Shown: positions 1 to 7,840 of the stretch, one piece after another | How the letters are laid out: the number at the start of each line of letters is the position of its first letter | Numbering within the stretch: position 1 is the stretch's first letter | Source: Cyclobacteriaceae bacterium | GTDB taxonomy: Bacteria > Bacteroidota > Bacteroidia > Cytophagales > Cyclobacteriaceae | Assembly: GCA_028278225.1 (NCBI GenBank) | Contig: JANQEU010000088.1 | Location: forward strand, 1-64,000 | Length of the DNA stretch: 64,000 nucleotides | Reading direction: 5' to 3' | Notes under the pieces: model-generated | What the model saw: only the letters and a program-made list of their open reading frames with translations | Told to the model about the DNA's origin: nothing | Databases searched by the model: none | Made by a program: the position numbers and the translations under genes

Positions 1-97
1 GAATGTTATCAACGATCGCTAAAAAATGCCGCCTGAAACAATTGAAAATATTAACTTAACAACTTTGCCTTTTGGTCCTAATAATGGGGAGTATTAC
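1..97 (+). other. Left-edge segment that interrupts hsdM; possible end of a mobile element
   Basis: The hsdM reading frame running in from the right loses family-like sequence at about position 97, and what lies between 1 and 97 does not look like methyltransferase. On the plus strand the first 36 bases read as a short open tail (ending CYQRSLKNAA) closed by TGA at 34-36, so a gene may enter from the left of the window. The AT-rich run 37-97 that follows would then be the terminal non-coding end of an inserted element. I could not recognise an insertion-sequence family, nor see a matching inverted repeat because the other end is outside the window. The interruption is seen; the mobile-element reading is inference. 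Confidence 0.3.
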
Positions 98-835
98 AAC
101 TCGCAAGAGTAAAGAACCTGATCCACATGTCGGATCATAAACTGATTTCAGCTTTGTTTTTCCAGAAGTTACGATTTTGGCGAGCACAGTAGAAACCTCC
201 TGAGGGGTGTAAAACTCACCTGCTTTCTTTCCTGCACCACTCGCAAACTTTCCGATAAGATATTCATAAGCATCACCCAACACATCCGCTTCTATGTCAT
301 TTAGTTGGAAGTCAATTTTGTCCAAGTGGTTCAGTACTCTCACAATGAGCTCATTCTTCTGTGATTCGGTCTTACCGAGTTTAGAGGATGTTAGATCAAG
401 CTCCTCAAATAAACCTCCGAACTCCTCCTCACTATCTGTACCCATCGTACTTTGCTCGATGTGATTGAGAACTTGTGTCAGGTCGTCAAGAATAAAACTG
501 CTTTTACCTTCCTCCGATTTAGAAAGACCTCTTTCGGCCATTTTATGGAATAGCTCTGATGGAGTCAGGAAATAGCCAAGTTTCTCCAACGATTCTTCCC
601 GGACCGCTTCAAGAATTTCTTTGCCCTGGGAGGAAGATACATCCACCTGAGCATATTGGATACGATCCTGTTTGAGGAGGTTGTCAGCATACATTTGCAT
701 CTTTTCAGATAGGTATTTGTAGAAGATGAATCCGAGCATGTAATCCCTAAACTCATCAGCATCCATCTTGCCCCTTAGTTCATCAGCTATCTTCCACAGT
801 TGGCCTTGTAGTTTTCTGCGTTGTTCTTCGGACAT
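56..835 (-). pseudogene. hsdM: Type I restriction-modification methyltransferase subunit HsdM, 5' part only, interrupted
   Basis: HsdM methylates adenine in type I restriction-modification complexes with HsdS and HsdR. The product starts MSEEQRRKLQ at 835 and has the typical helical HsdM N-terminal domain (residues 1 to about 165, with DYMLGFIFYKYLSEK), then the start of the N6-methyltransferase domain: KAGEFYTPQEV and the SAM-binding motif DPTCGSGSLLLRV near residue 245. Directly after this the family resemblance ends and a stop follows 14 codons later, so the NPPY catalytic motif and the C-terminal half are missing; full-length HsdM is usually about 500 residues. No hsdS or hsdR is visible in the window. 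The rest may lie beyond the left edge, behind an insertion. The fragment cannot be a working methyltransferase. Confidence 0.8.
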
Positions 836-888
836 TGAGGTATTGGCTATTACTAAAAATTAGATGATTAATTTTAAAAACAAAAACT

Positions 889-1845
889 ATGGTCATGACA
901 TATTCAAGAGAATATCTTCATTCAATAAAAAGGGATGCAGACCATAAAGAAGTGCAAAAGGTAATGAATGTTTTATTACAAAAAATTCATAGTAATGAAC
1001 CCATGTCGATGGCTGAAAGACATTGGATTTGTTCTAGAATGCCTATAATCTATCCCGAAGGTGATAATGAGAATTATCTCGATCCATTTGATTTCCCCGA
1101 ATGTGAGGAAGCGCTTTTTAGGGAGAGATATTTGAGATACTTTTCTGACGTCGAAGGTTGGAGAACAACGTTAGATTTCGACGGTATCATCCCAGAGGAC
1201 AAGAAGGAGAGGGACCTACAATTACTTGATAAAGAAGCAAACGAGTGGCGAAGAACAGTTGAAATTACAAATCATTCTGATGCGATTCTCCAATTTGCTT
1301 CTAAAGAAACTCGAGATCAATTAAAGGAGATAAAAAAATACTGTGAGGGTTTGTTTGGAAGTAACAGAAGAAAACATCTTGAGAAGGAATTTATTCTACA
1401 CTCGAAACACATGTATTATTTGGTCAGTGAGTACTACGAAGAAAATCCCCCTGAGATCGAAGTTGAAGTTTGTGGGCACAAGGTTTACATAAATGCATTC
1501 ATGTATATCCACGTACTTTCTAGACATTACGCTCGGATAACAAAAGAACATCTCCACAATAAATCTTATCACGATGAAAGAGTGAATCATAATGACCTCC
1601 CTAAACAAATTCAAGACATACTTGAGAACTATTCTTCAATCAGCCCAAAATCGTTTGATAAGCAAAAGATATACTTCAACATAAATAGTGATCCCTTTGT
1701 TATCTGGCTCAAGCTGGACAAAGGGAGTCAACCTCATAGGTATCGAGTTAATTCCTTCTATCCTTTGGATGAACCAACCGAGATAGCCCATTTACAGAAT
1801 TACCCCAATTTGACTTCATCGGGAGGATATGAGTTTTATCACTGA
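889..1845 (+). CDS. Hypothetical protein, 318 aa, in the accessory island
   Basis: I do not recognise this protein. It is hydrophilic, has no signal peptide or membrane segment, and is rich in charged residues and aromatic residues. The middle part (about 90-180) is strongly helical with many Lys/Glu; the C-terminal third contains a His/Arg/Tyr-rich stretch (HVLSRHYARITKEH, then WLKLDKGSQPHRYRVNSF), a spacing of histidines and arginines that can occur in small nuclease domains, but I cannot assign one. It is divergent from the broken hsdM with only 53 bp between the two starts, so they may share a promoter region. Base composition is AT-rich like the rest of the island. A second in-frame ATG lies two codons inside (895). 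Real gene is likely because of length and composition; function unknown. Confidence 0.6.
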   Translation: MVMTYSREYLHSIKRDADHKEVQKVMNVLLQKIHSNEPMSMAERHWICSRMPIIYPEGDNENYLDPFDFPECEEALFRERYLRYFSDVEGWRTTLDFDGIIPEDKKERDLQLLDKEANEWRRTVEITNHSDAILQFASKETRDQLKEIKKYCEGLFGSNRRKHLEKEFILHSKHMYYLVSEYYEENPPEIEVEVCGHKVYINAFMYIHVLSRHYARITKEHLHNKSYHDERVNHNDLPKQIQDILENYSSISPKSFDKQKIYFNINSDPFVIWLKLDKGSQPHRYRVNSFYPLDEPTEIAHLQNYPNLTSSGGYEFYH

Positions 1846-1909
1846 TAGAAAAGAAGTGAATTTGAATCGTTTGGTCTGGAAGAAATTCTCAATAATTGGT
1901 ATTAGTGAA

Positions 1910-2374
1910 CTAAGGAATTTCAAGATTATTTTCCTTGCACAACCTTTCAAACTTAGATTGGTTAAAGGTTTCAAATGGATCAAAGTCGACTGTGTTTTCC
2001 CAACACATCTTTCTTAACTCTGAAATAGGATCCGGACTACCGAACTCCAAATTACTCAGCTTTTCTAGTAACCAAATAGCCGCTTTGAGTCTAATTGCTT
2101 CATTGTCAGATTTCAGAGAGTTTTTGATAGCCTTAATTGAGTCCTCCACCAAACCAAGCAATCCATTTTCCATATCCTGTTTTGTCTCAATACAAAGCCT
2201 ATTGTAGTAACTTCTGTAGTTAGTTTTCTGCATCCAATTATACAGAGTGCCTCTATCTATTTTCAACTCTTTTGATGCTTCAGTATGGTTCTTGCCCGAA
2301 ACCAATAGAGCGACTGATTTTTCCTGTTGAGGGGTAAGTCCAGTGGTCTTATTAATAGTGTCCATTTTGTCCAA
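1910..2374 (-). CDS. Helix-turn-helix protein resembling phage terminase small subunits
   Basis: The N-terminal 60 residues contain a recognisable HTH: LTPQQEKSVALLVSGKNHTE followed by AKELKIDRGTLYNWM-like sequence, the pattern used by small terminase subunits and related phage HTH proteins that say 'add to group, recognise, start'. The remaining 90 residues are helical and charged (repeat KSDNEAIRLKAAIWLLEKL), the length and make-up of a small terminase subunit (usually 130-190 aa). It is the last gene of a leftward block and its start overlaps the end of the upstream gene by 23 bp. No large terminase subunit is visible. It could equally be a regulator of the element; DNA binding is well supported, packaging function is inference. 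Confidence 0.55.
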   Translation of the reverse strand: MDKMDTINKTTGLTPQQEKSVALLVSGKNHTEASKELKIDRGTLYNWMQKTNYRSYYNRLCIETKQDMENGLLGLVEDSIKAIKNSLKSDNEAIRLKAAIWLLEKLSNLEFGSPDPISELRKMCWENTVDFDPFETFNQSKFERLCKENNLEIP

Positions 2375-2981
2375 TTTTGTTGAGATTTGTTGATTCTGAA
2401 AGTAGGTTTAGATCGCTTACCTGAATGCAATGACTTGGGAACTTGCACTCATCCTTGAACTTACATTGTTCTCCTTTTTTGGCATTGCAAACTCCACAGT
2501 CGAAAGACATATTCCAAACAGGTTTGGTAGTACCCTTACTCATACTTTGACTAATACCTTTACCAATAGCCTTACCTTTACCTGAGCCCCTAACAAGGTC
2601 CAAATAAGGGGCTAGATTTTTTTCCGCTCTGTTGTTCCCTTTGAAGTAAATGTTGTTGTCATTGATTTTAGCTATGATGTTCTTGTGTGCATTGTTATTT
2701 GGATTCAGAGAGCTATTCCCTTGCAGTTCTATAAAGTCAACCACAAGAAGCCATCCATTCCCTAACACTATTTCTTCCTCATCGAGTTTTTCAAGGATTC
2801 CAAAAACTTCTTCCTCCGGAATTTTTGTATCAAATGATATTCGCTCTTCATCAATTTCCAAAAATCCAGCCCAATCACACTTATCTAAAATGTATAAGTA
2901 ACCTAGCTTCTCATGAGGACGAAGCTTTGTAAATCTTGGTGTTGCCCAACGTTCGGGTAGGGTCAGTCTCTTACCATACAT
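2352..2981 (-). CDS. Phage/element replication-like protein with C-terminal cysteine cluster
   Basis: The first 100 residues (MYGKRLTLPERWATPRFTKLRPHEKLGYLYILDKCDWAGFL..., winged-helix-like) resemble the DnaD/replisome-organiser type N-terminal domain of phage replication proteins, which read 'DRCDWAGFW..' in many Bacteroidota elements. A Gly/Lys/Ser-rich linker follows (about 130-155), then a cysteine cluster CGVCNAKKGEQC with further Cys/His (CKFKDECKFPSHC), likely a small zinc knuckle. This would fit loading or organising replication at the element's origin. The gene overlaps its neighbours on both sides (11 bp with the upstream HTH gene, 23 bp with the downstream one), so they are almost certainly co-transcribed. 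Assignment rests on motif resemblance only. Confidence 0.5.
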   Translation of the reverse strand: MYGKRLTLPERWATPRFTKLRPHEKLGYLYILDKCDWAGFLEIDEERISFDTKIPEEEVFGILEKLDEEEIVLGNGWLLVVDFIELQGNSSLNPNNNAHKNIIAKINDNNIYFKGNNRAEKNLAPYLDLVRGSGKGKAIGKGISQSMSKGTTKPVWNMSFDCGVCNAKKGEQCKFKDECKFPSHCIQVSDLNLLSESTNLNKIGQNGHY

Positions 2982-3222
2982 GTTGCCAAAGTTTTAATTG
3001 AGGTTCACTGGGGAACAATTCAGGGTTGGATGTGATGTACCAGGCTTTGAATCCTGTTTTCTTACAGTTTTTCTTCACTACCTCCCGGAGCTTTCCGGAT
3101 TTTTCCAAAGACCTTTTGTATCGGCAGATGTTTTTTTGCGGGATACCAGTTGCCTCAGAAACCATGGAAGCTGTAGCTATGTTCCTCTTTAAATAATCAT
3201 AAGTCAATTGTAATTGATTCAT
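2971..3222 (-). CDS. Small winged/HTH DNA-binding protein, 83 aa
   Basis: This short protein reads as one DNA-binding domain: a helix (LTYDYLKRNIATAS), a recognition-type turn (MVSEATGIPQKNICRYKRSLEKSG), and a basic wing (LREVVKKNCKKTGFKAWYIT). The same arrangement occurs in small phage and conjugative-element proteins that switch between species of replication or transcription control. Its ATG overlaps the stop of the upstream gene by 4 bp and its end overlaps the downstream gene by 11 bp, consistent with translational coupling in one leftward operon. I cannot name a family or a target site. Confidence 0.5.
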   Translation of the reverse strand: MNQLQLTYDYLKRNIATASMVSEATGIPQKNICRYKRSLEKSGKLREVVKKNCKKTGFKAWYITSNPELFPSEPQLKLWQHVW

Positions 3223-3506
3223 GATAAGCTACTCTTTGCTGTTTCTCGGAAATACTTGTCAACATCGGACCGTCTAAATCTTGTTCCTCGCCCAATCTTC
3301 TCAAAAGGCAATCCACTTTTCATGTACTTGTGAACTGTCGGAAGACTAATCTTATAAATTTTGCAGAGATCGTGACGAGTAAGACGATCATCTGGAGATT
3401 GAGGAAAATCCATTTTAGTAGTCTCCTCTAATTCTTGTTTGAATCTTGCTAGTTCCTCCTGGATAATGACACGAACATTATCTTGAGTAATCAATGAGAT
3501 TTCCAT
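3219..3506 (-). CDS. Excisionase-like helix-turn-helix protein (HTH_17 type)
   Basis: Residues 40-90 form the MerR-like HTH used by excisionases and DNA-binding domain proteins of integrated elements: LTRHDLCKIYKISLPTVHKYMKSG, then a glycine turn (KIGRGTRFRRSDVDKYF). The N-terminal 40 residues are a charged helix (VRVIIQEELARFKQELEETT), common in Bacteroidota homologues, where it probably mediates oligomerisation. Lying in the same leftward transcription unit as the tyrosine recombinase, it is a good candidate for the recombination directionality factor or for a repressor of the element. It overlaps the next gene by 4 bp. The 138 bp upstream, which separates it from the following gene, contain G-rich repeats (GGGGGATATTTAGGGGGGG) that may hold its promoter. 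Confidence 0.65.
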   Translation of the reverse strand: MEISLITQDNVRVIIQEELARFKQELEETTKMDFPQSPDDRLTRHDLCKIYKISLPTVHKYMKSGLPFEKIGRGTRFRRSDVDKYFRETAKSSLS

Positions 3507-3644
3507 GTTTTTTTGATTCCAAAGCTGGAAGATTAACCAAAGGAAATCTGGATTAGGGGGATATTTAGGGGGGGTATGATTTTCAATTTAATCTCTGGAA
3601 AGTGTCCATTACTATTGATGGCATTCCAATGAATATCTGATAAA

Positions 3645-4448
3645 TCAGAGTACTTCAATATCCTCTAACGCTTTCTTATAGGCCTTAGGACATATTTTTA
3701 GGTGTTCTAATATTTCAGTTAGTTCTCTAGCTGTGGGAGCTTTGTAATTCCTACTACCCCCTTTTTTCATTTGATATATTGATTCCAATCGACCTTGACC
3801 ATATTTCGATCGAATTGTGACAGTCCAACCTTTGGGGTATTGATTCTCATATTCAGGTAAACATCCATGATCAATCTTATATCTTTCTATGATAGCAATT
3901 TGACGATGAGTCAGATTTTCTTTAGTTGAAGTCTGTTTATATTTTTTTAGTTTATTTTCTAAGAAGGGGATCAAGTATTTATCAAAGCACAACTTTGAGT
4001 AAACTTCAACATGATTTTCTGAAGAATATTTCTTATTCCTACTTGATTCAAGTATTTCATTCAATTTATCTTGAATGTATTCAGGGTGAGATAATTCAGG
4101 TAAAACAAGCCTATTGAGTTCATTTTCGATTTCTTGCTTGTATGCTTCAAATAAATACTTGGCATTTTTTTCAGTATTCCATTCATTTGCTTCAGTTGTA
4201 AATTCTTTGAATAGTTCTTCATAGACCTTAATGGGAATAAAATGATATTCTGGGAACTTCAAGTCGGAAATTGAACAATCCCATAGGTCAGCAGCAGCTT
4301 GAATACCCAAATCTATAGCTTGATCCCTAGTAACTCCTTTGGGAACTTTTGAACTAATCATAGGATATATTACATCGTCGTAGTAAATCCACCTTTCTTT
4401 TGGTTGCATTTTTCTGAGTTTTACAACAAGGTTATTGCTTGAGTTCAT
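3645..4448 (-). CDS. Hypothetical protein, 267 aa, next to the integrase
   Basis: Not recognised. It is a soluble, charged and largely helical protein without signal peptide or membrane segment. The middle (about 90-185) is Lys/Glu rich; the C-terminal 90 residues include KENLTHRQIAIIERYKIDHG and a basic stretch near RSKYGQGRLESIYQMKKGGSR, which might contact nucleic acid. It starts 2 bp after the integrase stop and is therefore very probably translated from the same message. The gene in this position next to Bacteroidota integrases is often an uncharacterised accessory protein. Real gene: likely; function: unknown. Confidence 0.6.
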   Translation of the reverse strand: MNSSNNLVVKLRKMQPKERWIYYDDVIYPMISSKVPKGVTRDQAIDLGIQAAADLWDCSISDLKFPEYHFIPIKVYEELFKEFTTEANEWNTEKNAKYLFEAYKQEIENELNRLVLPELSHPEYIQDKLNEILESSRNKKYSSENHVEVYSKLCFDKYLIPFLENKLKKYKQTSTKENLTHRQIAIIERYKIDHGCLPEYENQYPKGWTVTIRSKYGQGRLESIYQMKKGGSRNYKAPTARELTEILEHLKICPKAYKKALEDIEVL

Positions 4449-4450
4449 TT

Positions 4451-5698
4451 TCAGGCTACCTTCATATTTCTTTCAAGAGCACTTCTTACAATGTGCATCT
4501 CTGTCCGTTTTGGGATATTCACATACTTCGCAAAGCTTTTATAATCCCGATGACCTGTAAATGACATCACCACTTGAGCGGGTACTCCTCGCTCCAAGAG
4601 GTTAGTAGCAAATGTTCGCCGTCCTGTGTGAGTACTCACAAGTTCATATTTCGGAACTGCAATCGTAGTTTTTTCACGACCTTTATATTGGTGTACCTCA
4701 AAGGACTCATTGATACCAGCCAGCATGCAAAGCTCCTTTACGTATTTATTCATTTTCTGATTGCTAATTGGGCGGACTACTCCATTAATCAAATCTTGAA
4801 CAGTTGAAAAGCTTTCTTTGGTCAATGGGATTGACACAAAGTCATCGGTTTTCTGCTGCCTGATTTGAAGGAATGGCCCGTCCTTATCTTGTTTTAAATG
4901 CTCCTTACTAATCCTTGAGAAATCACTGTAACGCAGACCAGTATTACACGCAAGGATGAATAGGGATCGGACGTTTACCAGGTAATTTTTATCACCTAAA
5001 GCAACTGCTTTGATTTTGTCAATATCCTTTTCTGACATTACCACTTTCAACCCTTCAGGCTGCCTGATGGCCCTAAAGTTTCTAAAGTCGATATTGGTGG
5101 TGAGTCTCCTCTTCACACACCAGTTGAGAAAGATTTTGAAAATACCGAGATACTTCTCAGTGCTTTGGGTATTCAAGTCTCGCTTGTAATAAAGGAAGTT
5201 TTGAAAATCCTCCATCTGTTCAGAAGAAAGATGATCCAAAATAAGAGGTCTTTTTTCCGAATACTCAAAAGCTACTAAATGGCCTTTCAAACTGTGAAAC
5301 TTTATGAATGAATGCTTCTTGAATATCCCTTGTTTGCTTTCAATGAATTGAGTCCACAGCTCCCAGAAATTTGTACTTTCCTTTGGTTTCGGATTCATGA
5401 CCTCAAAAAAGTACTGTCTATCTGGAAGCAGTCCTTTTTCCTTTGCCTCTAGATAAATGTTCAAAACCTTTGATCCGAATCCCACCCTTTCTTTTCCATT
5501 TCCATAAAGGAAGGTATTCTTAGTAGTTGAGTCCCGATCCGCACTTAGAACGTTGTTATTTCTTCTGCTCCAATGCTTAGGGTTCACACTAATGCCAGTG
5601 GCTAATCTCAGGCGGTATTTTCTTCCATCGGAAAGGACACATTCAATTGCGGAGGTTTTTGCATTAGGGCGTTTTAGATTGAATCTCACGGAAGCCAT
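4451..5698 (-). CDS. Tyrosine recombinase / integrase of the left-end island
   Basis: Catalyses site-specific strand exchange for integration and excision of a mobile element. The 415-residue protein has the three parts usual in Bacteroidota integrases: an N-terminal arm-binding region (1-90), a SAM-like core-binding domain (about 110-205), and the catalytic domain (about 220-400). The catalytic residues are visible: Arg256 in CNTGLRYSDF, His357/Arg360 in STHTGRRTF, His383 in TGHRDYKSF and the nucleophile Tyr392 in KYVNI; a Lys in the beta-hairpin is probably Lys283. All are present, so the enzyme should be active. It is the first gene of the leftward block and faces away from the T-arm/terminator region at 5,884-6,144, the likely attachment zone. 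Confidence 0.93.
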   Translation of the reverse strand: MASVRFNLKRPNAKTSAIECVLSDGRKYRLRLATGISVNPKHWSRRNNNVLSADRDSTTKNTFLYGNGKERVGFGSKVLNIYLEAKEKGLLPDRQYFFEVMNPKPKESTNFWELWTQFIESKQGIFKKHSFIKFHSLKGHLVAFEYSEKRPLILDHLSSEQMEDFQNFLYYKRDLNTQSTEKYLGIFKIFLNWCVKRRLTTNIDFRNFRAIRQPEGLKVVMSEKDIDKIKAVALGDKNYLVNVRSLFILACNTGLRYSDFSRISKEHLKQDKDGPFLQIRQQKTDDFVSIPLTKESFSTVQDLINGVVRPISNQKMNKYVKELCMLAGINESFEVHQYKGREKTTIAVPKYELVSTHTGRRTFATNLLERGVPAQVVMSFTGHRDYKSFAKYVNIPKRTEMHIVRSALERNMKVA

Positions 5699-5883
5699 AA
5701 TTTGAAAATTTAAGACTTGAAAAATCCCTAAAGCCTCTTAACTAATGGCTACATTAGGGGCTACAATTTCAAATTTATACTAACTTCCTTTAACTTCCTA
5801 CTACTTGTAATCATTGTTAATAGGTATAAATAAGCACTTTTTTTAGTTCATTGAGGTTCCTGGAAATATAAAGGTTCAATAGC

Positions 5884-5895
5884 CTCCTCCTCTGC
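5884..5895. repeat. 12-bp direct repeat, copy 1 (CTCCTCCTCTGC)
   Basis: The 12-mer CTCCTCCTCTGC occurs here and again at 6099-6110, in direct orientation and 215 bp apart. Each copy is followed within a few bases by a terminator-like hairpin. Such a repeat near an integrase could be the core of an attachment site, but the other junction of the element is outside the window. Confidence 0.4.
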
Positions 5896-5898
5896 TTT

Positions 5899-5924
5899 AA
5901 GCTCAGCAATTGCTGAGCTTTTTT
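5899..5924 (+). terminator. Intrinsic terminator-like hairpin
   Basis: A perfect palindrome, AAGCTCAGCAATTGCTGAGCTT, is followed by further T residues (TTTT) in the plus direction. It lies upstream of the integrase and would stop rightward transcription leaving the island, or insulate the integrase promoter from antisense reads. In the minus direction it lacks a T tract. Confidence 0.55.
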
Positions 5925-5932
5925 ATGAATGA

Positions 5933-5949
5933 CCCGGATTCGAACCGGG
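5933..5949 (-). other. tRNA T-arm-like motif without a complete tRNA body
   Basis: On the minus strand CCCGG-TTCGAAT-CCGGG is an exact 5-bp stem with a 7-base loop of the T-arm consensus. The following bases TCATTCAT could be a 3' acceptor strand, but no matching 5' acceptor (TGAATGA), D-arm or anticodon arm was found in the preceding 100 bases. A tmRNA was considered and no tag-coding region was seen. It is best described as an orphan T-arm, possibly a remnant left by integration into a tRNA-type gene. Confidence 0.4.
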
Positions 5950-6098
5950 GCCGGAAGGGTTCGAAATCAAAGATTCATGAGGGGCTTAACTCACCGAAGG
6001 TAATCCCAAAACTACTCACCTAAAGAGTCGTCGGGCTACCCTACAAGCTGGCTCATCGCTAAAATGATCCACCGGATCATTTCTTCACGCTCTGCCCT

Positions 6099-6110
6099 CT
6101 CCTCCTCTGC
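6099..6110. repeat. 12-bp direct repeat, copy 2 (CTCCTCCTCTGC)
   Basis: Second copy of the 12-mer found at 5884-5895. The interval between the copies contains the orphan T-arm motif and no convincing open reading frame. It is adjacent to the terminator at 6115-6144. Confidence 0.4.
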
Positions 6111-6114
6111 AAAC

Positions 6115-6144
6115 AAAACCCAGCGCGAAAGTGCTGGGTTTTTT
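6115..6144. terminator. Bidirectional intrinsic terminator
   Basis: Stem AACCCAGC / GCTGGGTT around the loop GCGAAAGT, flanked by AAAA on the left and six T on the right. It can serve the leftward TPR gene that ends at 6233 (T-rich on the minus strand: GGGTTTTGTTT) and any rightward transcript leaving the island. Confidence 0.7.
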
Positions 6145-6232
6145 CATTTCCGATAGAACCAAGCATGCTTGAGTGAAGAAAGGAAATGAAAAAACATTCG
6201 AGCAAGGCGAGAATGGGTTTTGTTTGCACTTT

Positions 6233-7789
6233 CTAAAACTCTTCGTCCGACACGGCCTTGGTCAATTCTTCAACCTTCAAAGCGTAGTCATCGTTTTCAG
6301 GCGCTATTCGCAAGGCCATTTTATAAGCGCTCAAAGCATTTGCCGAATCCCCTTTCTGGAAGAAAAGTTCTCCCCTTCTCATATAAGCAAGATCAAAATG
6401 GGGATCAATTATCAGACAAGTGTCCAGCGAATGATCCGCCTGATCCGGCAGGCCAAGCCTGGTCTCAGATGTCGATCGATAAAAGTATAGTAAGGGATCT
6501 TCATTACCTGATCTTATCCGGTCCTCGATCATACTTATTGCAATTTCCGGTTGTATTTTGGACCTGAGATTTAAGTCCAGCATGATAACGTTCTCCGCAT
6601 GTGATTTACGGATGACCCGGCTGATCAGGTCCAGGTGATTATACGGATCACCCGCTTTGGTAATCTTAACATACAGATCAAACCTGGAACCGAAATCCGA
6701 AGATGGTTGGATGTTTTGGTAACCTGAGGGTATGGCAGACAGCACAATACCACTGCCGAATAATCGATCTGAGCGGTTTACAATATTCACCATCCTGCGA
6801 CCGAATAGTTCGTACTCCTGGTCAGTTACGGAATTTCCTGAAAGGTATTCTATGAAGTCAACCATCTCGGCATGCTCATATTCCAACCCCATTGATGACT
6901 TCAGATTTACGAAAACGGGATGTCCGGCAATCCCCTGTGCAAAATACTTTCCCCCCTCGCGAAAGTCTCCTTCCTTGATTTTTAGCTCTCCATAAATTTG
7001 TTTGACAAAATGAAAGTCCGGGTCCAGTTTCATTATGGTTTGCAGATCCTCGTAAGCTTTCACTGTTTTATTCCATCTTAAATTCAGGTAAACTCTCTGG
7101 AGAATGGCCCTTGGATGTTCATTCGTTGCAATAATCCCGTCATTGATGGCTCCCAATGCCGCCTGATAGCTTTGGTTGGCCTCATGTATGTTTGCAAGCA
7201 GAACGTATCCCAGTAAATAGTGCGGATCAGCATCTAATGCTTTCTTTGCATATTTTTTCGCCTGTGAATGTTTGTTCAGCAAAATAAAAGACCTGGCGAT
7301 AAAGAAATTCAGATCCGGATTGTTGGCGTTCAGAACCTGGGCGTAATTTGCATAACGTATTACCGAATCCGGCCTTTTCTCATCCAAATAAAGTGTTCCC
7401 AGGTCGCTCACTGACTTATGAACAACACCCAGTGTTCTGTGTAAATACTTCACAGCGCTGTCGATCTGCTCTCTTTCCAGATAAGTTTTCCCAAGGAAAT
7501 AGTCGGCATGGGCCTCATACTCAGGTCCCAGGTTTTGATCGATTGCTATTTGTTTGCATTTTTCAAAAGATTCCAAAGCATGGAGAAACCGGTATTTATT
7601 CAGAAAATCAATTCCCGGCTCAACCTGTGACAAAAAGACTTCCGATCCATTGATCTTATCGTAGAAATCCTTGATGTCCAAAATCTCGTAGGGTATCTTT
7701 TTTAGAAATGGTTCAAAAAATTGACTTTGACCATTTGCAACGTGGTACACCAGCGAGCAAAAAATGATATGTACGAGTACTCTTCTCAC
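6233..7789 (-). CDS. Secreted tetratricopeptide-repeat protein, 518 aa
   Basis: A periplasmic or surface TPR scaffold of unknown partner. An N-terminal signal peptide is visible (MRRVLVHIIFCSLVYHVANGQ, cleavage near residue 21). TPR-like 34-residue helical pairs occupy about 55-240 (for example ADYFLGKTYLEREQIDSAVKYL and LLGYVLLANIHEANQSYQAAL) and again about 410-510 (AYMRRGELFFQKGDSANALSAYK). Between them is a non-TPR segment with the signature YEHAEMVDFIEYLS...QEYELFGRRM. The neighbour upstream (7841-9841) is a paralogue with the same order of parts and the same middle signature, and the two are 51 bp apart in one leftward unit. TPR repeats mediate protein-protein contacts; no enzyme domain is seen. 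Confidence 0.8.
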   Translation of the reverse strand: MRRVLVHIIFCSLVYHVANGQSQFFEPFLKKIPYEILDIKDFYDKINGSEVFLSQVEPGIDFLNKYRFLHALESFEKCKQIAIDQNLGPEYEAHADYFLGKTYLEREQIDSAVKYLHRTLGVVHKSVSDLGTLYLDEKRPDSVIRYANYAQVLNANNPDLNFFIARSFILLNKHSQAKKYAKKALDADPHYLLGYVLLANIHEANQSYQAALGAINDGIIATNEHPRAILQRVYLNLRWNKTVKAYEDLQTIMKLDPDFHFVKQIYGELKIKEGDFREGGKYFAQGIAGHPVFVNLKSSMGLEYEHAEMVDFIEYLSGNSVTDQEYELFGRRMVNIVNRSDRLFGSGIVLSAIPSGYQNIQPSSDFGSRFDLYVKITKAGDPYNHLDLISRVIRKSHAENVIMLDLNLRSKIQPEIAISMIEDRIRSGNEDPLLYFYRSTSETRLGLPDQADHSLDTCLIIDPHFDLAYMRRGELFFQKGDSANALSAYKMALRIAPENDDYALKVEELTKAVSDEEF

Positions 7790-7840
7790 ATTACAAGAAC
7801 ATAAAGTGATGTTTCCTGCTGTCCCGCCTGGAAATCCAAA

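Noticed and set aside
5933-6110. A tRNA or tmRNA gene on the minus strand
   Set aside because: Only the T-arm is exact. No matching acceptor 5' strand, D-arm or anticodon arm was found, and no tag-coding region; it is reported as an orphan T-arm.
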